Shown here piece after piece: positions 36,601 through 46,500 of a stretch of DNA of 64,000 nt (the first letter of the stretch is position 1; each line of letters opens with the position of its first letter). The stretch lies in assembly GCF_022581195.2 (NCBI RefSeq), contig NC_061473.1, positions 8,246,001 through 8,310,000 of the forward strand. Direction: 5' to 3'. This stretch comes from Helicoverpa zea (lineage: Eukaryota; Arthropoda; Insecta; Lepidoptera; Noctuidae). The notes under the pieces were generated by a model. It ran no database searches, had not been told where the DNA came from, and worked only from the letters and a program-made list of their open reading frames with translations. A program made the translations under genes and the position numbers.

Positions 36601-36763
36601 ATAGTCGCAATTATTCGTTGAGCAGTCACTTTTAGGTAAAAAGCAGGCGTTTAAGGTGAAATAATAACATCTTTTGATTTGAATTACCTTTGAAAATATC
36701 GATTATCCTTACCTGAACTCGAGGATCTAAAGCTTCCGAGCAATCGGCAGCGCTGTCGTTCAT
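27558..36763 (-). CDS. SH3BP5: SH3BP5-like (parcas) Rab11 guanine nucleotide exchange factor
   Basis: Coiled-coil protein of the SH3BP5/REI-1 family; known members activate Rab11 and bind JNK. Coding exons (5' to 3'): 36763-36713, 35515-35324, 34788-34603, 34059-33938, 30361-30180, 29827-29628, 29088-28896, 28382-28256, 27687-27558. All phases agree, giving about 460 residues. The N-terminal half has family landmarks: TATDEINRLEVELDEAR, KARPYYEAR, YLAEQGL, DPAWQEMLNHAT, RPYFEEKA and NLERISDEIHKHR. The C-terminal half is low-complexity, acidic then Arg/Pro-rich (TWTEIDLDYSSPEE, RQSLDALLHDTQEK), ending in DEQIASLMLDAQLE and a TGA at 27558-27560. Start: MNDSAADCSE at 36763. Odd: exons 6, 7 and 9 are each accompanied by tandem copies of their ends, so exon 7 has several candidate donors; the one keeping phase and nearest is at 28896. 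Confidence 0.93.
27700..28250. repeat. GTGAC-rich minisatellite in last SH3BP5 intron
   Basis: About 30 degenerate copies of a 17-20 bp unit like GTGACGTGTGACAGTGGG fill nearly the whole intron between exons 28256-28382 and 27558-27687. Long Ser/Thr/His-rich open frames on the minus strand are by-products. Confidence 0.88.
28568..28980. repeat. 104-bp x 4 array copying the SH3BP5 exon 7 3' end with its donor
   Basis: GATGAACATGTGCACTGACC recurs at 28669, 28773 and 28877, and a first unit starts at about 28568. On the minus strand each unit carries the last roughly 80 bases of exon 7 (RQPRPPRRQSLDALL, EKVKEMFQ) followed by the GTCAGT donor and about 20 intronic bases. Reading through a unit shifts frame because 104 is not a multiple of three. 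The copy fused to the rest of exon 7 is 28877-28980. Confidence 0.94.
29183..29358 (+). mobile_element. Dispersed repeat family A, 5' part
   Basis: Contains GGCACGTTGAACTGTAGGTC, CCCGGCTGTCATTGAACATC and GTAGTCAGAAGCCAGTAAG. It lies in the SH3BP5 intron between exons 6 and 7. Confidence 0.8.
29366..29627. repeat. Partial duplications of SH3BP5 exon 6 and its intron edge
   Basis: Segments matching exon 6 (29628-29827) recur: the 5' half at 29366-29425 (CATAGCTCTTCCAGTTTGTC and upstream), the 3' half at about 29492-29558 (GGAATAATCCAGGTCTATCT, GTGTC, GGGGCCCCGGGG), and TTCCAGTTTGTCACTACTGG again at 29559. Between them is a repeated AT-rich piece with CAATTTTACTACT. In the 29492 copy the donor reads GAGGAAGTT rather than GAGGTAAGT, so it should not splice. 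Confidence 0.85.
30594..30852 (+). mobile_element. Retroposon tail family E, longer copy
   Basis: Starts near GCGAACTAGCTTTTGCCCGC and ends AGACAGACAGACTTACTTTC, ACATTTATAATATTA. It lies in the large SH3BP5 intron 4, beside exon 5. Confidence 0.65.
31204..31770 (-). mobile_element. Family B repeat split by a GC-rich MITE
   Basis: Left part 31204-31312 (AAAATCATCAAATGATTCCG ... TAGGCCTTTTA) and right part 31714-31770 (TTATGTACCAGGG ... GGTAACTCTTTCGAACAAT) join into a normal reverse family B copy when the MITE 31313-31713 and one TTA are removed. Confidence 0.88.
31313..31713. mobile_element. GC-rich PIF/Harbinger-type MITE, copy 1
   Basis: Inverted ends GGGTGCGTCCACATCTGGCG extending about 80 bases, flanked by TTA on both sides (31310-31312, 31714-31716), the TWA duplication typical of PIF/Harbinger. 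Dense in CG and GCGCGC. A second copy is at 40179-40530. Arg/Ala-rich open frames on both strands are products of the inverted repeats. Confidence 0.92.
31771..33937. other. SH3BP5 intron 4, remaining part
   Basis: AT-rich intronic DNA. Contains family E fragments (32095-32275), a small MITE (32316-32463), a GTAAGT-rich patch (33058-33185) and two related copies of CATACCGAATCATTAAAAAA / TATACCGAATCATCAAAAAA near 33710 and 33834. No exon was seen. Confidence 0.6.
32316..32463. mobile_element. Small MITE
   Basis: CTTACCACAAAAACTTTTTAA at the left is mirrored by TTAAAGTTTTTGTAGTAAG at the right, with further inner complementarity (TGTCTAAAAAAA / TTTTTTTAGACA). About 148 bp; target duplication not clear. 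Confidence 0.72.
35516..36712. other. SH3BP5 intron 1
   Basis: AT-rich; a degraded family A-like fragment near 36120-36190 (CAGTAGTCCAGTACCAGG, CAGGGTTGAGGAGGTCA). Nothing else recognisable. Confidence 0.55.
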
Positions 36764-37467
36764 TGTTTCCTCAAACAAAAGGCATTTTAACAACAGACAA
36801 ACATAACAGAACCCTTTGCCCTGTTTTCAAGTTTGTTCTTATGTAAAATAAACATTAACATTGCTGAAAACAAAAATAATAAAAGTAATATCAAATAACT
36901 TTGGTTCTTGGATTCAATACCGCCCGCTGCCAAAGCAAAAGCATAGATTATTAAGTGAACTGTCATTGATTAGTTTGTTAGTATTTAGTCGATTTTAAAT
37001 GAAAAATCGATTTCTAGTTAGTATCATGCATTTTGCAGCCGAATTCACACCGCACGGTTTCAGGAATCATCGTACGACCTATTTTCAAATATTATGTCTA
37101 CATAATAATCAACAATAACACTTTCTTCAATATAATGATTATGATGAATCTGGCCGATTATCGGCCCCGGCGGTTGTCCTCCTGTAATAAGGAGATCAGC
37201 CAGCTACGCAGGAGATAACTAAAACGCAATATGCGGTAGTAGAGAAGTATGGATATAGAATGCTAATTAATTTCCTCGGACAACTGTGTAACATAGCATA
37301 TTGAACTTTTGATGTAGTATACAATAAATCGAAGTGTTTTTGTCATTTTTGTTTTGTTAGTCATTCATTCCAAGACCACAACGTCAAAAACTGACAATAA
37401 CGTAATCATTCGTTCTTCAGTTTGTCATCAAGTTTACTCGCAGAGTTCCGCAGAAAAAAATCTAAAA
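36764..37467. promoter_or_regulatory. Head-to-head intergenic segment, possible bidirectional promoter
   Basis: Only about 0.7 kb separates the SH3BP5 start codon (minus strand) from the roadblock start codon (plus strand), so both promoters and 5' UTRs must lie here unless upstream non-coding exons exist. It contains a family C repeat fragment (37148-37216). No convincing TATA box was chosen. Confidence 0.4.
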
Positions 37468-38433
37468 ATGGTATTTAGATTGTATTTCTAGTGTGAATAT
37501 TATATCTTTGTGGTATTTTTTCATAATGTCTATTCCTGTGTGTTACAGGCCACTGAAGTGGAGGATACAATCAAGAGAATTCAAGCCCATAAAGGTGTTA
37601 TGGGTGTCATCATTGTGAATCACGAAGGTTTGGTCGATTTTCATGTATTTCCATGGTTACATTGACTTAATATTTGATTCTGGAGCCCTCAATCTCATAA
37701 ATGCCAATCAATACTTATATAAATGTATTTTAGAAGTAGAAAAATGCTTTTTGTATAAAACTTTTAGTATTCACTTTCTAATTTTGCAGGTATACCCATT
37801 AAAAGCTCGCTGGATAATGCAACCTCTGTGCTATACTCCGGTCTGATTGGTCAGCTCACTGAAAAAGCTAAGAATGTTGTCCGCGAAATGGTATGTATTC
37901 TTTTTACTTGTATTCTGAGTATTTGAATAAACAATGCATTCTGAACACAGTATTGATATGTTGTGCCAACTTGGGCAAAGCTATTTGACAAAAGTTCTTA
38001 TTATTTTGCACATGGTTTTGCCTGCATACTGTCCTTTCCTTACCGATTGGGGTTTAAGAGTATCCTATACCCATCTGCTTGTTCTAAGCTACCTACCCCA
38101 CAAATTTTTGAATCAAATTTATTCAGCTATTCTTGAGTTGTAAACAGCGTTGTTAGACTATCTTTTGTAAATATAAGACTTATTTATCAGATAAAAATTA
38201 CTTTCTCTGTGAGACAAGGCCCTAGCGTATCAGTGGGACTATAAAAATGTAGATGAGTATACTTACAAATGTTATAACACACCTTGTGACTGTGCCCTTT
38301 GTCATAGTTTTTCATGTTTCAGGACACTACAAATGAGCTGACATTCTTACGTGTGAGGAGTAGGAGACATGAGATACTGATCGCACCTGATCGTGAATTC
38401 ATACTCATTGTCATACAGAACACGTCTGATTAG
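37468..38433 (+). CDS. robl: Dynein light chain roadblock (LC7), canonical
   Basis: Light chain of cytoplasmic dynein that binds the intermediate chain; a roadblock/LC7 homodimer fold. Coding exons: 37468-37470 (only the ATG), 37549-37627, 37790-37890 and 38323-38433 (TAG), giving 97 residues, the usual length. The protein reads ATEVEDTIKRIQAHKG, VMGVIIVNHEG, IPIKSSLDN, GQLTEKAKNVVREM, NELTFLRVRSRRHEILIAPD, then IVIQNTSD, matching the family from end to end. All splice sites are GT/AG with phases 0, 1 and 0. The gene is head-to-head with the SH3BP5-like gene. An AATAAA at about 39243 could end a long 3' UTR that would contain the MITE at 38561-38748. Two divergent relatives lie at 49-54 kb. 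Confidence 0.96.
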
Positions 38434-38560
38434 CTTCACAGTACACCATATTGAAAAAGAGGCCTTTAAACAACAAGGAAAAATATGGTTTATTTTACTA
38501 TAAAACTCAGATAAAAATACTTCAAAGTTAAAAAATTAACACCCTAAAATTTTGGTACAC

Positions 38561-38748
38561 TAATGCCCATTTTCACCAACAAATACCTAAATTTAGGGAT
38601 CCCCTAAGAGCATTTGGGGAACACTTAATACGAATTTCGTTTTCCCAAAAGCTTAAGTGTCCCTTATAACCTTCTATTATTGGGGGAGCCCTTATTCTAA
38701 ATGACACTTAGGGATATGTTAAGATATTGTTGGTGAAAATGAGCATTA
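38561..38748. mobile_element. 188-bp palindromic MITE
   Basis: TAATGCCCATTTTCACCAAC at the left is mirrored by GTTGGTGAAAATGAGCATTA at the right, with inner pairing of TTAGGGATCCC-like and GGGACACTTAA-like segments. Non-coding; located just downstream of, or in the 3' UTR of, roadblock. Confidence 0.88.
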
Positions 38749-39532
38749 ATTTTTATTTAAGAATTTGGCCTCATGCACTTGTAGACTCATTTCTTGTAAC
38801 TGTTTAAGCTATGAAGAATAAGGGACATCTTATTACATATATATTTGCACTGTGGTATGTTAAAAGTGTAATTTTTGCATGTGTATTGTGTTAACTTCTC
38901 AAATACTACAAAAAGGAGGGACCTTAAAGTTTGGTATTGGTTTTAACCGACTTCCCAAAGGAGGTTTTGCAATTCATCTTCTTTTTTTTAAAGTGATAAT
39001 GACAAGTCTAAAGAATTATTTCAATCATACTTAATCTTAACAGTTGCTTCGTATGTATAAGTTATTAATTGTCGACTTAAGTTGTAATTTTTTATTAGTG
39101 TAGGGATAACATAACTTTATTTAAGAATACGTTTTTCCATGAAAATTGATTATTTATGTATCTAAAAGTCAAAAATCATATTATGTACTTCTTTGAAGTT
39201 TATCTATGATTTTTGACTGAGATTTTTTTATGTAAGAACACTAATAAATATTTATACACAGCTCTGTTTTTATTCCTAAAATATAAACATTTCTCTAGTT
39301 GCCTACATTAATCGTGTGTCGTTCCTTCTTCAAGCGCAAACGGCTGAACGGATTTCGATGAAAGTTAAAAATAATGCTAGATTTTATCCAGGTGCGGGAA
39401 GCAGCTACTTCAAGACGCGGGTGAGGCCTCAGAAGTTAAATACAATAATTTTGCTAGGCAGGTAAATTTTTTTTGGATAGGTACCTACTCTCAATTTCAG
39501 CAACCGTGGTCCAGTGTCGTTTTTGTGTATTA

Positions 39533-39963
39533 CGCGGTGTCCTGCGTGAGCGACGAACGCGACGCGACGCGACGCTGCGAACGCGACGAACGCGATCAAT
39601 TCAAAGGAATTCCCTACATGCGGCCTATGTGACAGTCTGCGGCGAGACGCGACGTAACGCGTACTTGTTTTGAGGGCGACCAGACGCGACACCGCGAACT
39701 ATTCAGAAGCGTTGATTGTTGTGGGACAAAAAAAACATAAATATTAAAGAAATCGTTTATTAGTACAAACAAGTTGGAAGATTGTTGCGGTCTGTACTTT
39801 AAATATGAACTTTCAAGCAAAATTGTAACACAACTTCTCCATGATTTGAGAAGTAATGACCAAAATCACGTAGGACATCTGTCGCGTATAGCATCGCGTC
39901 GCATTACGTCGCGTCGTGTTGCGTCGCGTCGCGTCGCGTTCGTCGCTCACGCAGGACACCGCG
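39533..39963. mobile_element. PIF/Harbinger-type MITE with GCGACGAACGC arms
   Basis: Ends CGCGGTGTCCTGCGTGAGCG and its reverse complement; TTA duplicated at 39530-39532 and 39964-39966. The arms contain runs of GACGC / GCGTC. 431 bp. Confidence 0.9.
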
Positions 39964-39973
39964 TTAGTGTTAG

Positions 39974-40732
39974 TAAGAGCCCTGCCTCATTAGGACGCCA
40001 ATGGCGACGTCGCCGGCTACGTATCCAAGCAGTTAGTTTTGAAATGTATGGAACTTACCTCACTTGGCGACGGTTTGGCAACATCGCCAAATTGGAGGCG
40101 TGGCCACGAGCTACAGTTTCCTACGTGGCTTCTGGCTACTGTGGCAGCTTGGCGACGCTACCACGGTTGCCACTATAAGGGTGCGTCCACATCTGGCGAA
40201 TGCGCCGCGAATGCGCAGCACGCGAGCCGATCGCGAGCTGTCCGCGAGCTGCGCGCGTGCAGTCACTGCAATAGTTCGGTGCGCCTCTTTAGCGCAACTC
40301 ACGCAAGGCTCGTATAGAGCGCGCGATCTGCGCGCAATCAGTTCTCGCCCTTACAGTTCCGTATATTGGCTCAGTACTATCGAAGATGGCAGACGTCGCT
40401 CGCGTGCGGCGCTTAGGTCGCGCGCGAGCTGCGCGCGGGCGGCGCAGAAGCGGCGCACGAACAAAAATGCACGCGCGCAGCTCGCGATCGGCTCGCGTGC
40501 TGCGCGCATTCGCCAGATGTGGACGCACCCTAATGTACACGATAAAGCGCACCTCCTTCACTCAGTCGCCAGTGTGGTCGCCAGTCAGCGTGCGATTTCT
40601 TCAGCGACGACGTAAACAATTGACTGTCGAGACGCCATGGCCACTCAAATTGGCGACTTTTGGATGCCAAAAGTAGCCAGACCTGAGCCGCTGGCGTCGT
40701 CGCCATGGCGTCCTAGTGAGGAAGAGCTCTTA
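39974..40732. mobile_element. Outer MITE carrying a nested PIF/Harbinger MITE
   Basis: Left arm TAAGAGCCCTGCCTCATTAG and right arm CTAGTGAGGAAGAGCTCTTA are inverted relatives and continue inward (GGACGCCAATGGCGACG against CGTCGCCATGGCGTCC). The middle is interrupted by 40179-40530. The target duplication is unclear. Confidence 0.85.
40179..40530. mobile_element. GC-rich PIF/Harbinger-type MITE, copy 2
   Basis: Same ends as the element at 31313-31713 (GGGTGCGTCCACATCTGGCG), flanked by TAA on both sides (40176-40178, 40531-40533). About 50 bases shorter, and the interior is in inverted orientation relative to copy 1 (its TCGCCCTTACAGTTCCGTAT region is the reverse complement). Nested in 39974-40732. 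Confidence 0.92.
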
Positions 40733-41111
40733 GAGACCTATTTATTTGATCTGAGGTAAGACCATCGATTTTAGTACCTATCGCAAGGTATGAAGATAAA
40801 ATAAAACCATCTAAATTGGTTAAAAAGAGTTTTATTATAAACCTGGAAATATTGTTAAACCAATCAGGAACAGTTCAAACGAGTACCTAAAGCTGAGTAA
40901 ACGTTAGTTGATCTTTCACAGCAGATCTGATTTTATTTCAGACATCAAAAAATGAATACATTGCAATTTTCAATTGGCTGACTTGGCTCCCCTTTTCGCT
41001 TTTGTTTGGCTGCATAGTACCATATTGTTTCTGGGTCGGATAATTTTCGGCCAGTTATGCTTCTTTCTGCTCAAACTTCTTACCTAGGTGCCAAGTCTTG
41101 TCATAATCTTC

Positions 41112-41332
41112 CGTGTTTCGGAAAGCACGATAAACTGTAGGTCCCGGCTGTGATTTGAACATCTTTGGCAGTCTTTACAGGTAGACAGAAGACAGTCTTA
41201 CCAACGTGTATTGGGTTGCCCGGGTAACTGGGTTGAGGAGGTCAGATAAGCAGTCGCTCCTTGTAAAACGAAGATTCTCAGCTGCATCCGGTTAGACTGG
41301 AAAAATAGTTGGGAAATAGCTAGGCAGAAGAT
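41112..41332 (+). mobile_element. Dispersed repeat family A
   Basis: Contains AAACTGTAGGTCCCGGCTGT, GGGTAACTGGGTTGAGGAGG and GCAGTCGCTCCTTGTAAAAC. Confidence 0.8.
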
Positions 41333-42889
41333 GAGGCCCTGAGAAGTGTTCTTTCGTTCTTATTTATTACTTACCTTTTCTCAGCGGGCAGCCTAAATAT
41401 TGTTGTTTTATATCAGCTTACAGTTGAAAATTTTCACATTTTGATTTGAATTTTAATTAAGTAATCGAACTAATTTTATTACTACTTTCAAATAATTATT
41501 ATTTCGTATACTTAGTATTTTATCAGTCCAGTGTTTTCTTCAGTCTTCTAGGATTTTCTTCATTATTGTATTTGTGTATAAAAATATATGGCGATTTGTA
41601 TTTTTTTTTTCAACAAAAATGAATTAGGTGTTATAGTTACCTCTGCCTGATTATTACCATTTTTGTCTTAAATTGACTTCTTTTTAAATTTTCTATCTTC
41701 AATGCTGAATAAATAATAATCCTGTGATATTTTTAAATAAAACCGACTTGTGATGATTGAAGTTTACAAATTCTGACATGTTCAATTTGTGAGAATTATT
41801 AATGGAAGTTTCATAATTTTACCTTTTTATTTTGGTAATTAATTTGCTGCTTGTCCAATGTTCCCTTATCGTATTACGAAAGGTTAAGGAAAGTACTATC
41901 TACCAATTTGTTTTCAATTATAATTTTGAATTTCATGTTCTCGTTCATAATATTTAAAAAGGCCACCGTTTTTTTGGGTTAAAATACCAATTGTGTACTG
42001 TACAAATTAAACATTAATATTTTTTTTATTTTATTTATTACATAGTCACACAAAAATTGAATACATTTATATTTTGTTTGTTCAACATGTTTTCATAATT
42101 ATACCTTAATTATTTAAGAAAGTGCAAAACCTTTTTGGATACTTTTGTAACTTTTGCGGCTGGCAACTTTCTCATGTCATCTAAAACTAGGTGCAGTTAC
42201 GTTTACTAAATTCAAAACATGTTGAAGTCGTTTTAAGTATACTAATATTATTAAAATTATTAAGTTACTTACTAACATAGATTTTAAAAATTGCTTTTTT
42301 AAAATTTACATATTATAGTTTTGTAAAATTTGACCTGCTTGAATGCGGTTACGCATTTTACATTTTTTTTTAATGGCAGCACTTCCATGCTTAAATGCTG
42401 TATTACAAAATAAAAGAAATTATACTTTTGTTAACATAATATTGTTTAAATATGTTTTTACCATTTAAGTATTTTTATTGCAATGTCAAATACACAGTAT
42501 CAGTGTACTTTGGTCCATCAAAAATAATTATAATAATTAGTTTTACTGAAGTTGTATCTTTTGTGTACTTGGTAGTTGTATTGTTTTTCTTCGGCGTTTA
42601 ACGTTTTAGTCTTCATATATTTTTCGGTATTTATTTATTAATCTTGTGGGTTTAGATCCAATACAACTTTTTACTCACCAGACTTAGTGGGAGCGCTTTT
42701 TTGTAGTCCTGAAAAAATGAAATATTTTTTAAAGTGGGTTGACTTGACAGTTGATGTCAAACAAAAAAATAATAAGCAACAAAAGTCATAATCCCAAAAT
42801 AATGGTTAATAAAAGCAAAATAAAAATGTATGCACTGGCGCTTTCCCGATTGAGTTAGTTAATTTTAATGAGATAGGAGGTTTTGGTGA

Positions 42890-43560
42890 TGATAAGGTGA
42901 AATGGTGTTTGTAAGCCGCTTGTAATCAAGCCTGTAATAAGAAAAGATGACATAATGAGATGCTTGGGACAGTATGTGACAAGTTAGTAATATGAAATAG
43001 GGTTAATAAGTCCAATGACAAAGCTGTAGATAACTATCCTGTAATGTGACAGGTCTGTAACATGACAGATAATTATATGACAACCAATTATATTGCTTTC
43101 TAAAAGTAATTTAACGAGTTGGTAACATGTAATGGTGGCAATAAACCTACTATGTAACAAGGTTGTATAATATGGGATGTACTGTAATGTGACAAGTTGG
43201 TAACATGAAATGGGGTCAATAATGGTGCTATGAGACAAGCTCATAACGAATGCTACGTGTTTTTAAAAGTGACAAGTTGGTAACATGACATAGGGCTTAT
43301 AAGTCTGCTGTAAGGCAAGCTCGTGACAAATTATATAGGTTAGAAACGATGACAGGTCAGTAACATGACATAGGGGCCTATGCCTGTAATGTGACAAGTT
43401 GGTAAGCCTGCTATAAGGCAAGCTCGTGGTAAATGCTATGGGTTAGTAACGATTACAAGTGGGTAAGATGGGATGTGACTACGCCTATACGTTTGGGAGC
43501 AACCGATGTGACCCTAAGCCGATACGTTTGGGGGAGCGCGATGTGACCCTAGGTTCGGGG
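42890..43560. repeat. Degenerate minisatellite downstream of the Sam68-like gene
   Basis: Loose repeats of TGTGACAAGTTGGTAACATG and AAGGCAAGCTCGTGACAAAT-like blocks at roughly 60-100 bp spacing. It lies beyond the minus-strand stop codon, so may be in the 3' UTR. Related in style (GTGAC-rich) but not obviously in sequence to the minisatellite at 27.7-28.2 kb. Confidence 0.8.
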
Positions 43561-43592
43561 GCAAGCGCCGTGCTACGTGTCATACTCGGTGT

Positions 43593-46500
43593 CTACTTGG
43601 GCGGGCGCGCGTAGGGCTCGGCTCGCGCGTAGTGCTGGCGCCGCGTGCCCACCGCCCGCACGGACTTGTACTCGCGCGCGTCCTCCTTGTAGCCGTAGCC
43701 CTCGTCCGAGTAGTAGCGATCGTGGCCACGCTCGTAGTAGAAGTCGGGCTCCGCCGCCGCGCCTCGGACTGGGCCACGGATCTGCTGTGGGATTGAAAAA
43801 TCACTACATAGTATAAAACAAAGCCGGTTTCTGTCTCTCTCTATGTATGCTTAATACCTTTACACATTTAAAGCTACGCAACAGATTATGATGAAGAGGA
43901 AGGTTTATGTGTATAATAACATCCATTAAAGAGTGAAGAAATATTGTTATCTTATTTTTAACATGGCATCCGTTCGAAGCCGGAACGGGTCGCTAGTTAA
44001 AAATAATGGTTGTATTGCGACGGTACCGAGTCTTATTTGACTTCAAAGAATACCTATTTCACTTTCTACATGAATACAATATTAACCAAAAATTTATTTT
44101 TCAGGACTTTGACATTACTTTTATCATAAAATATAACACATAGATTGGTTATTAAAATCCGAAGTACATACCGGAGGCTCAGGCATCTGTTGGTACACAT
44201 CATCGTACGGGTACGAGGTCTCCATAGCAGACCGCGCTCGGTCCAATATGCTGATGACCTTGTTCTTAGGAGGCATGGCGCGAGGTATGGGCGGCGCGGG
44301 CGGCATGCGAGGCCTGGCGCGAGGCCCGCCCGGCGCGGACGCTCCAGCGCCCGCCTCGAAACCGAAGCCGCGGCCGGCGCCTCCGTAGCCACCTGGGGGC
44401 CCGCGTCTGGCACCCGCTGCACCTGTGAGACAAATGTTCTTGTGTACTTTGTTACTTAACTTTGTTACCAAAACTTTGTTACTAAGTGACTTTACTTTGA
44501 AAGCAGCCTGTAGTCTGGAAGTTGGTGATTGATTCAATGCATCTGAGAGCACGTTAACGTCGGTCCTGCACCTGATCTCTCTCCGGTCGCGACGGATTAC
44601 CGTCGCTTATAATAATTACTTGTTTATAATTCTCTTAAAAGATTTTTAAGTAGTAAGCAGTACCTTATAAAAATCTGCTGTCTCATACATTATTGCCCAC
44701 ACAGAATTCTATTTTGTATAGAACAGCAGATTTTTTTTACACTTATTTTGTGTATTTAACATGCTAGGGGCCTTACTGACACCTATTGCGAGATTTTCGG
44801 GATTAAAACGACAAAAATAATGGTGTAAATGAATCAAGTACTCACCACCCCTCTCAATATCTCTCATCTGTGTCTGCCAGATCATATCATTGGTATCGGG
44901 CACCAGGTACTTCTTAACTTCGGCAAGAGCGTATGCGATCCGCGCGTGCGCCTCGGCGGGCGACGCGAGAGCACTGATCTCTACGTGAAGCTCGTCCGAT
45001 AAGTGCGCGTATTTAGGGTCCAAGGAGTTGCGCAGCTCTTCTTCTTTTTGTCTGTGGAATTAAAAAAAAAAATAAGATGTATGTTGAATTAGTGTAAGCT
45101 TAGGGCTGCCATTCGTCCGGGTTTCCCCGGATTTGTCCTCGTTTGGAGGCCGTCCGGGCGGTTTCAAGAAGTGTCCGGGGAAACTCGGACACTTTTCATG
45201 TAAGGAAGCAACTCAAGGAATTTAAATATATTTTAATAGTAAATGGATTACAAATTAGGTATTTTTTTGTTAAAAAAAAATCGTACTCGTTCGGGGGATA
45301 AATGCGATTTACGCCAAATATCCGGGTTTTTTTAATGTTTGTCCGGGTTTGGCGAAATTCGAGATGGCAACCCTATGTAAGCTAGATAATAGAAATAATA
45401 TTATATTGTTTGCTTGTTTGAACTCTAAAGGCTCTGAAACTAAAAAAATCCTATCACTAAAATCCTTCTAAAACTATAAATGCGAAAGTTTGTGAGGATG
45501 TATGTGTGTAAGCCTGTTATTATTTCACTCAGAAATTACTAGACAGATTTTGATGAAATTTGGTACGTACCAAATACCTATACTATATCAAGGCTACTCT
45601 TTAGTCATGTAGGTTACTCAGGTCGCGGGTGAAACTGAAGAAAATTACTCGTCAAGTAAAATGTTTATATTAAGTTAAGTCTAGATTCTAGATAGATACC
45701 TGTCGCGCATTGATCCTCTGCCTAAAACTGCCATTTTGCACATGGTTTCTTCCTGTAAGTGCTTCATAGTATTGCCTTTTGGTCCGAGTAGCTTGCCAAC
45801 AAAATTAAACTGTGGAATTAAATTAAAAAAAACATGTTAATGCATTGAAAAATTGAATTAAAAAAAAAAAAACTAAAAAATCACACGAAAATTCGTGTGA
45901 TTGTTGACACACTTAGGGCTTTGTTGCTTCATTAAAAACAGGAAGTAAGAATAGATCTAAGTTACTCAGTAAAAAGATATTTACTTTAAGTAAGCAATAG
46001 TCATAAGGGTTGGACTACATACATGTACTTGGAAGTTGTAAACCACTATTCATTTTGGAGAGAATAATACTTTGTTTTTTGTTGTGTTTTTCAATTCTTT
46101 GTACCACAATATTTTTGTTAAATTATGAAAGAAACTCACCTTAGGGTGCTCCTTAACTGGAACTAAGACCTTAACGGTGACCTTTGTGGGTTTTTCACGG
46201 AAGACATCTAGATATTTGGAGTCTTTGCCCGGTATCCGACCTGAAGCTTGTACTTTTGTGACCTCTGTAACCAAAATAAAAATAGTGATGACAAAGTTAA
46301 GTGAACCCGGACGCCGGGTTTTCGGGCATAAGGGTCCCGTTCCGATACAATTGTGCTGTTGGACTCGAATACCGGGTTGTTATGTAATTATGCAAAATAT
46401 TTTTGGGCATGTGGATAGGAATTGCATAGGTGAGCTGGGCAGCAAAAGTGTTAAGACAGGCTTATGAATATATGGAAGGAAATATTTAACCTCATGAAGC

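Larger units (their letters stand above)
38434..43592. other. Intergenic region between roadblock and the Sam68-like gene
   Basis: Contains a palindromic MITE (38561-38748), two adjacent MITEs with one nested element (39533-40732), a family A copy (41112-41332), about 1.5 kb of AT-rich DNA without recognisable content (41.4-42.9 kb) and a minisatellite (42890-43560). No host exon was recognised. Confidence 0.65.
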
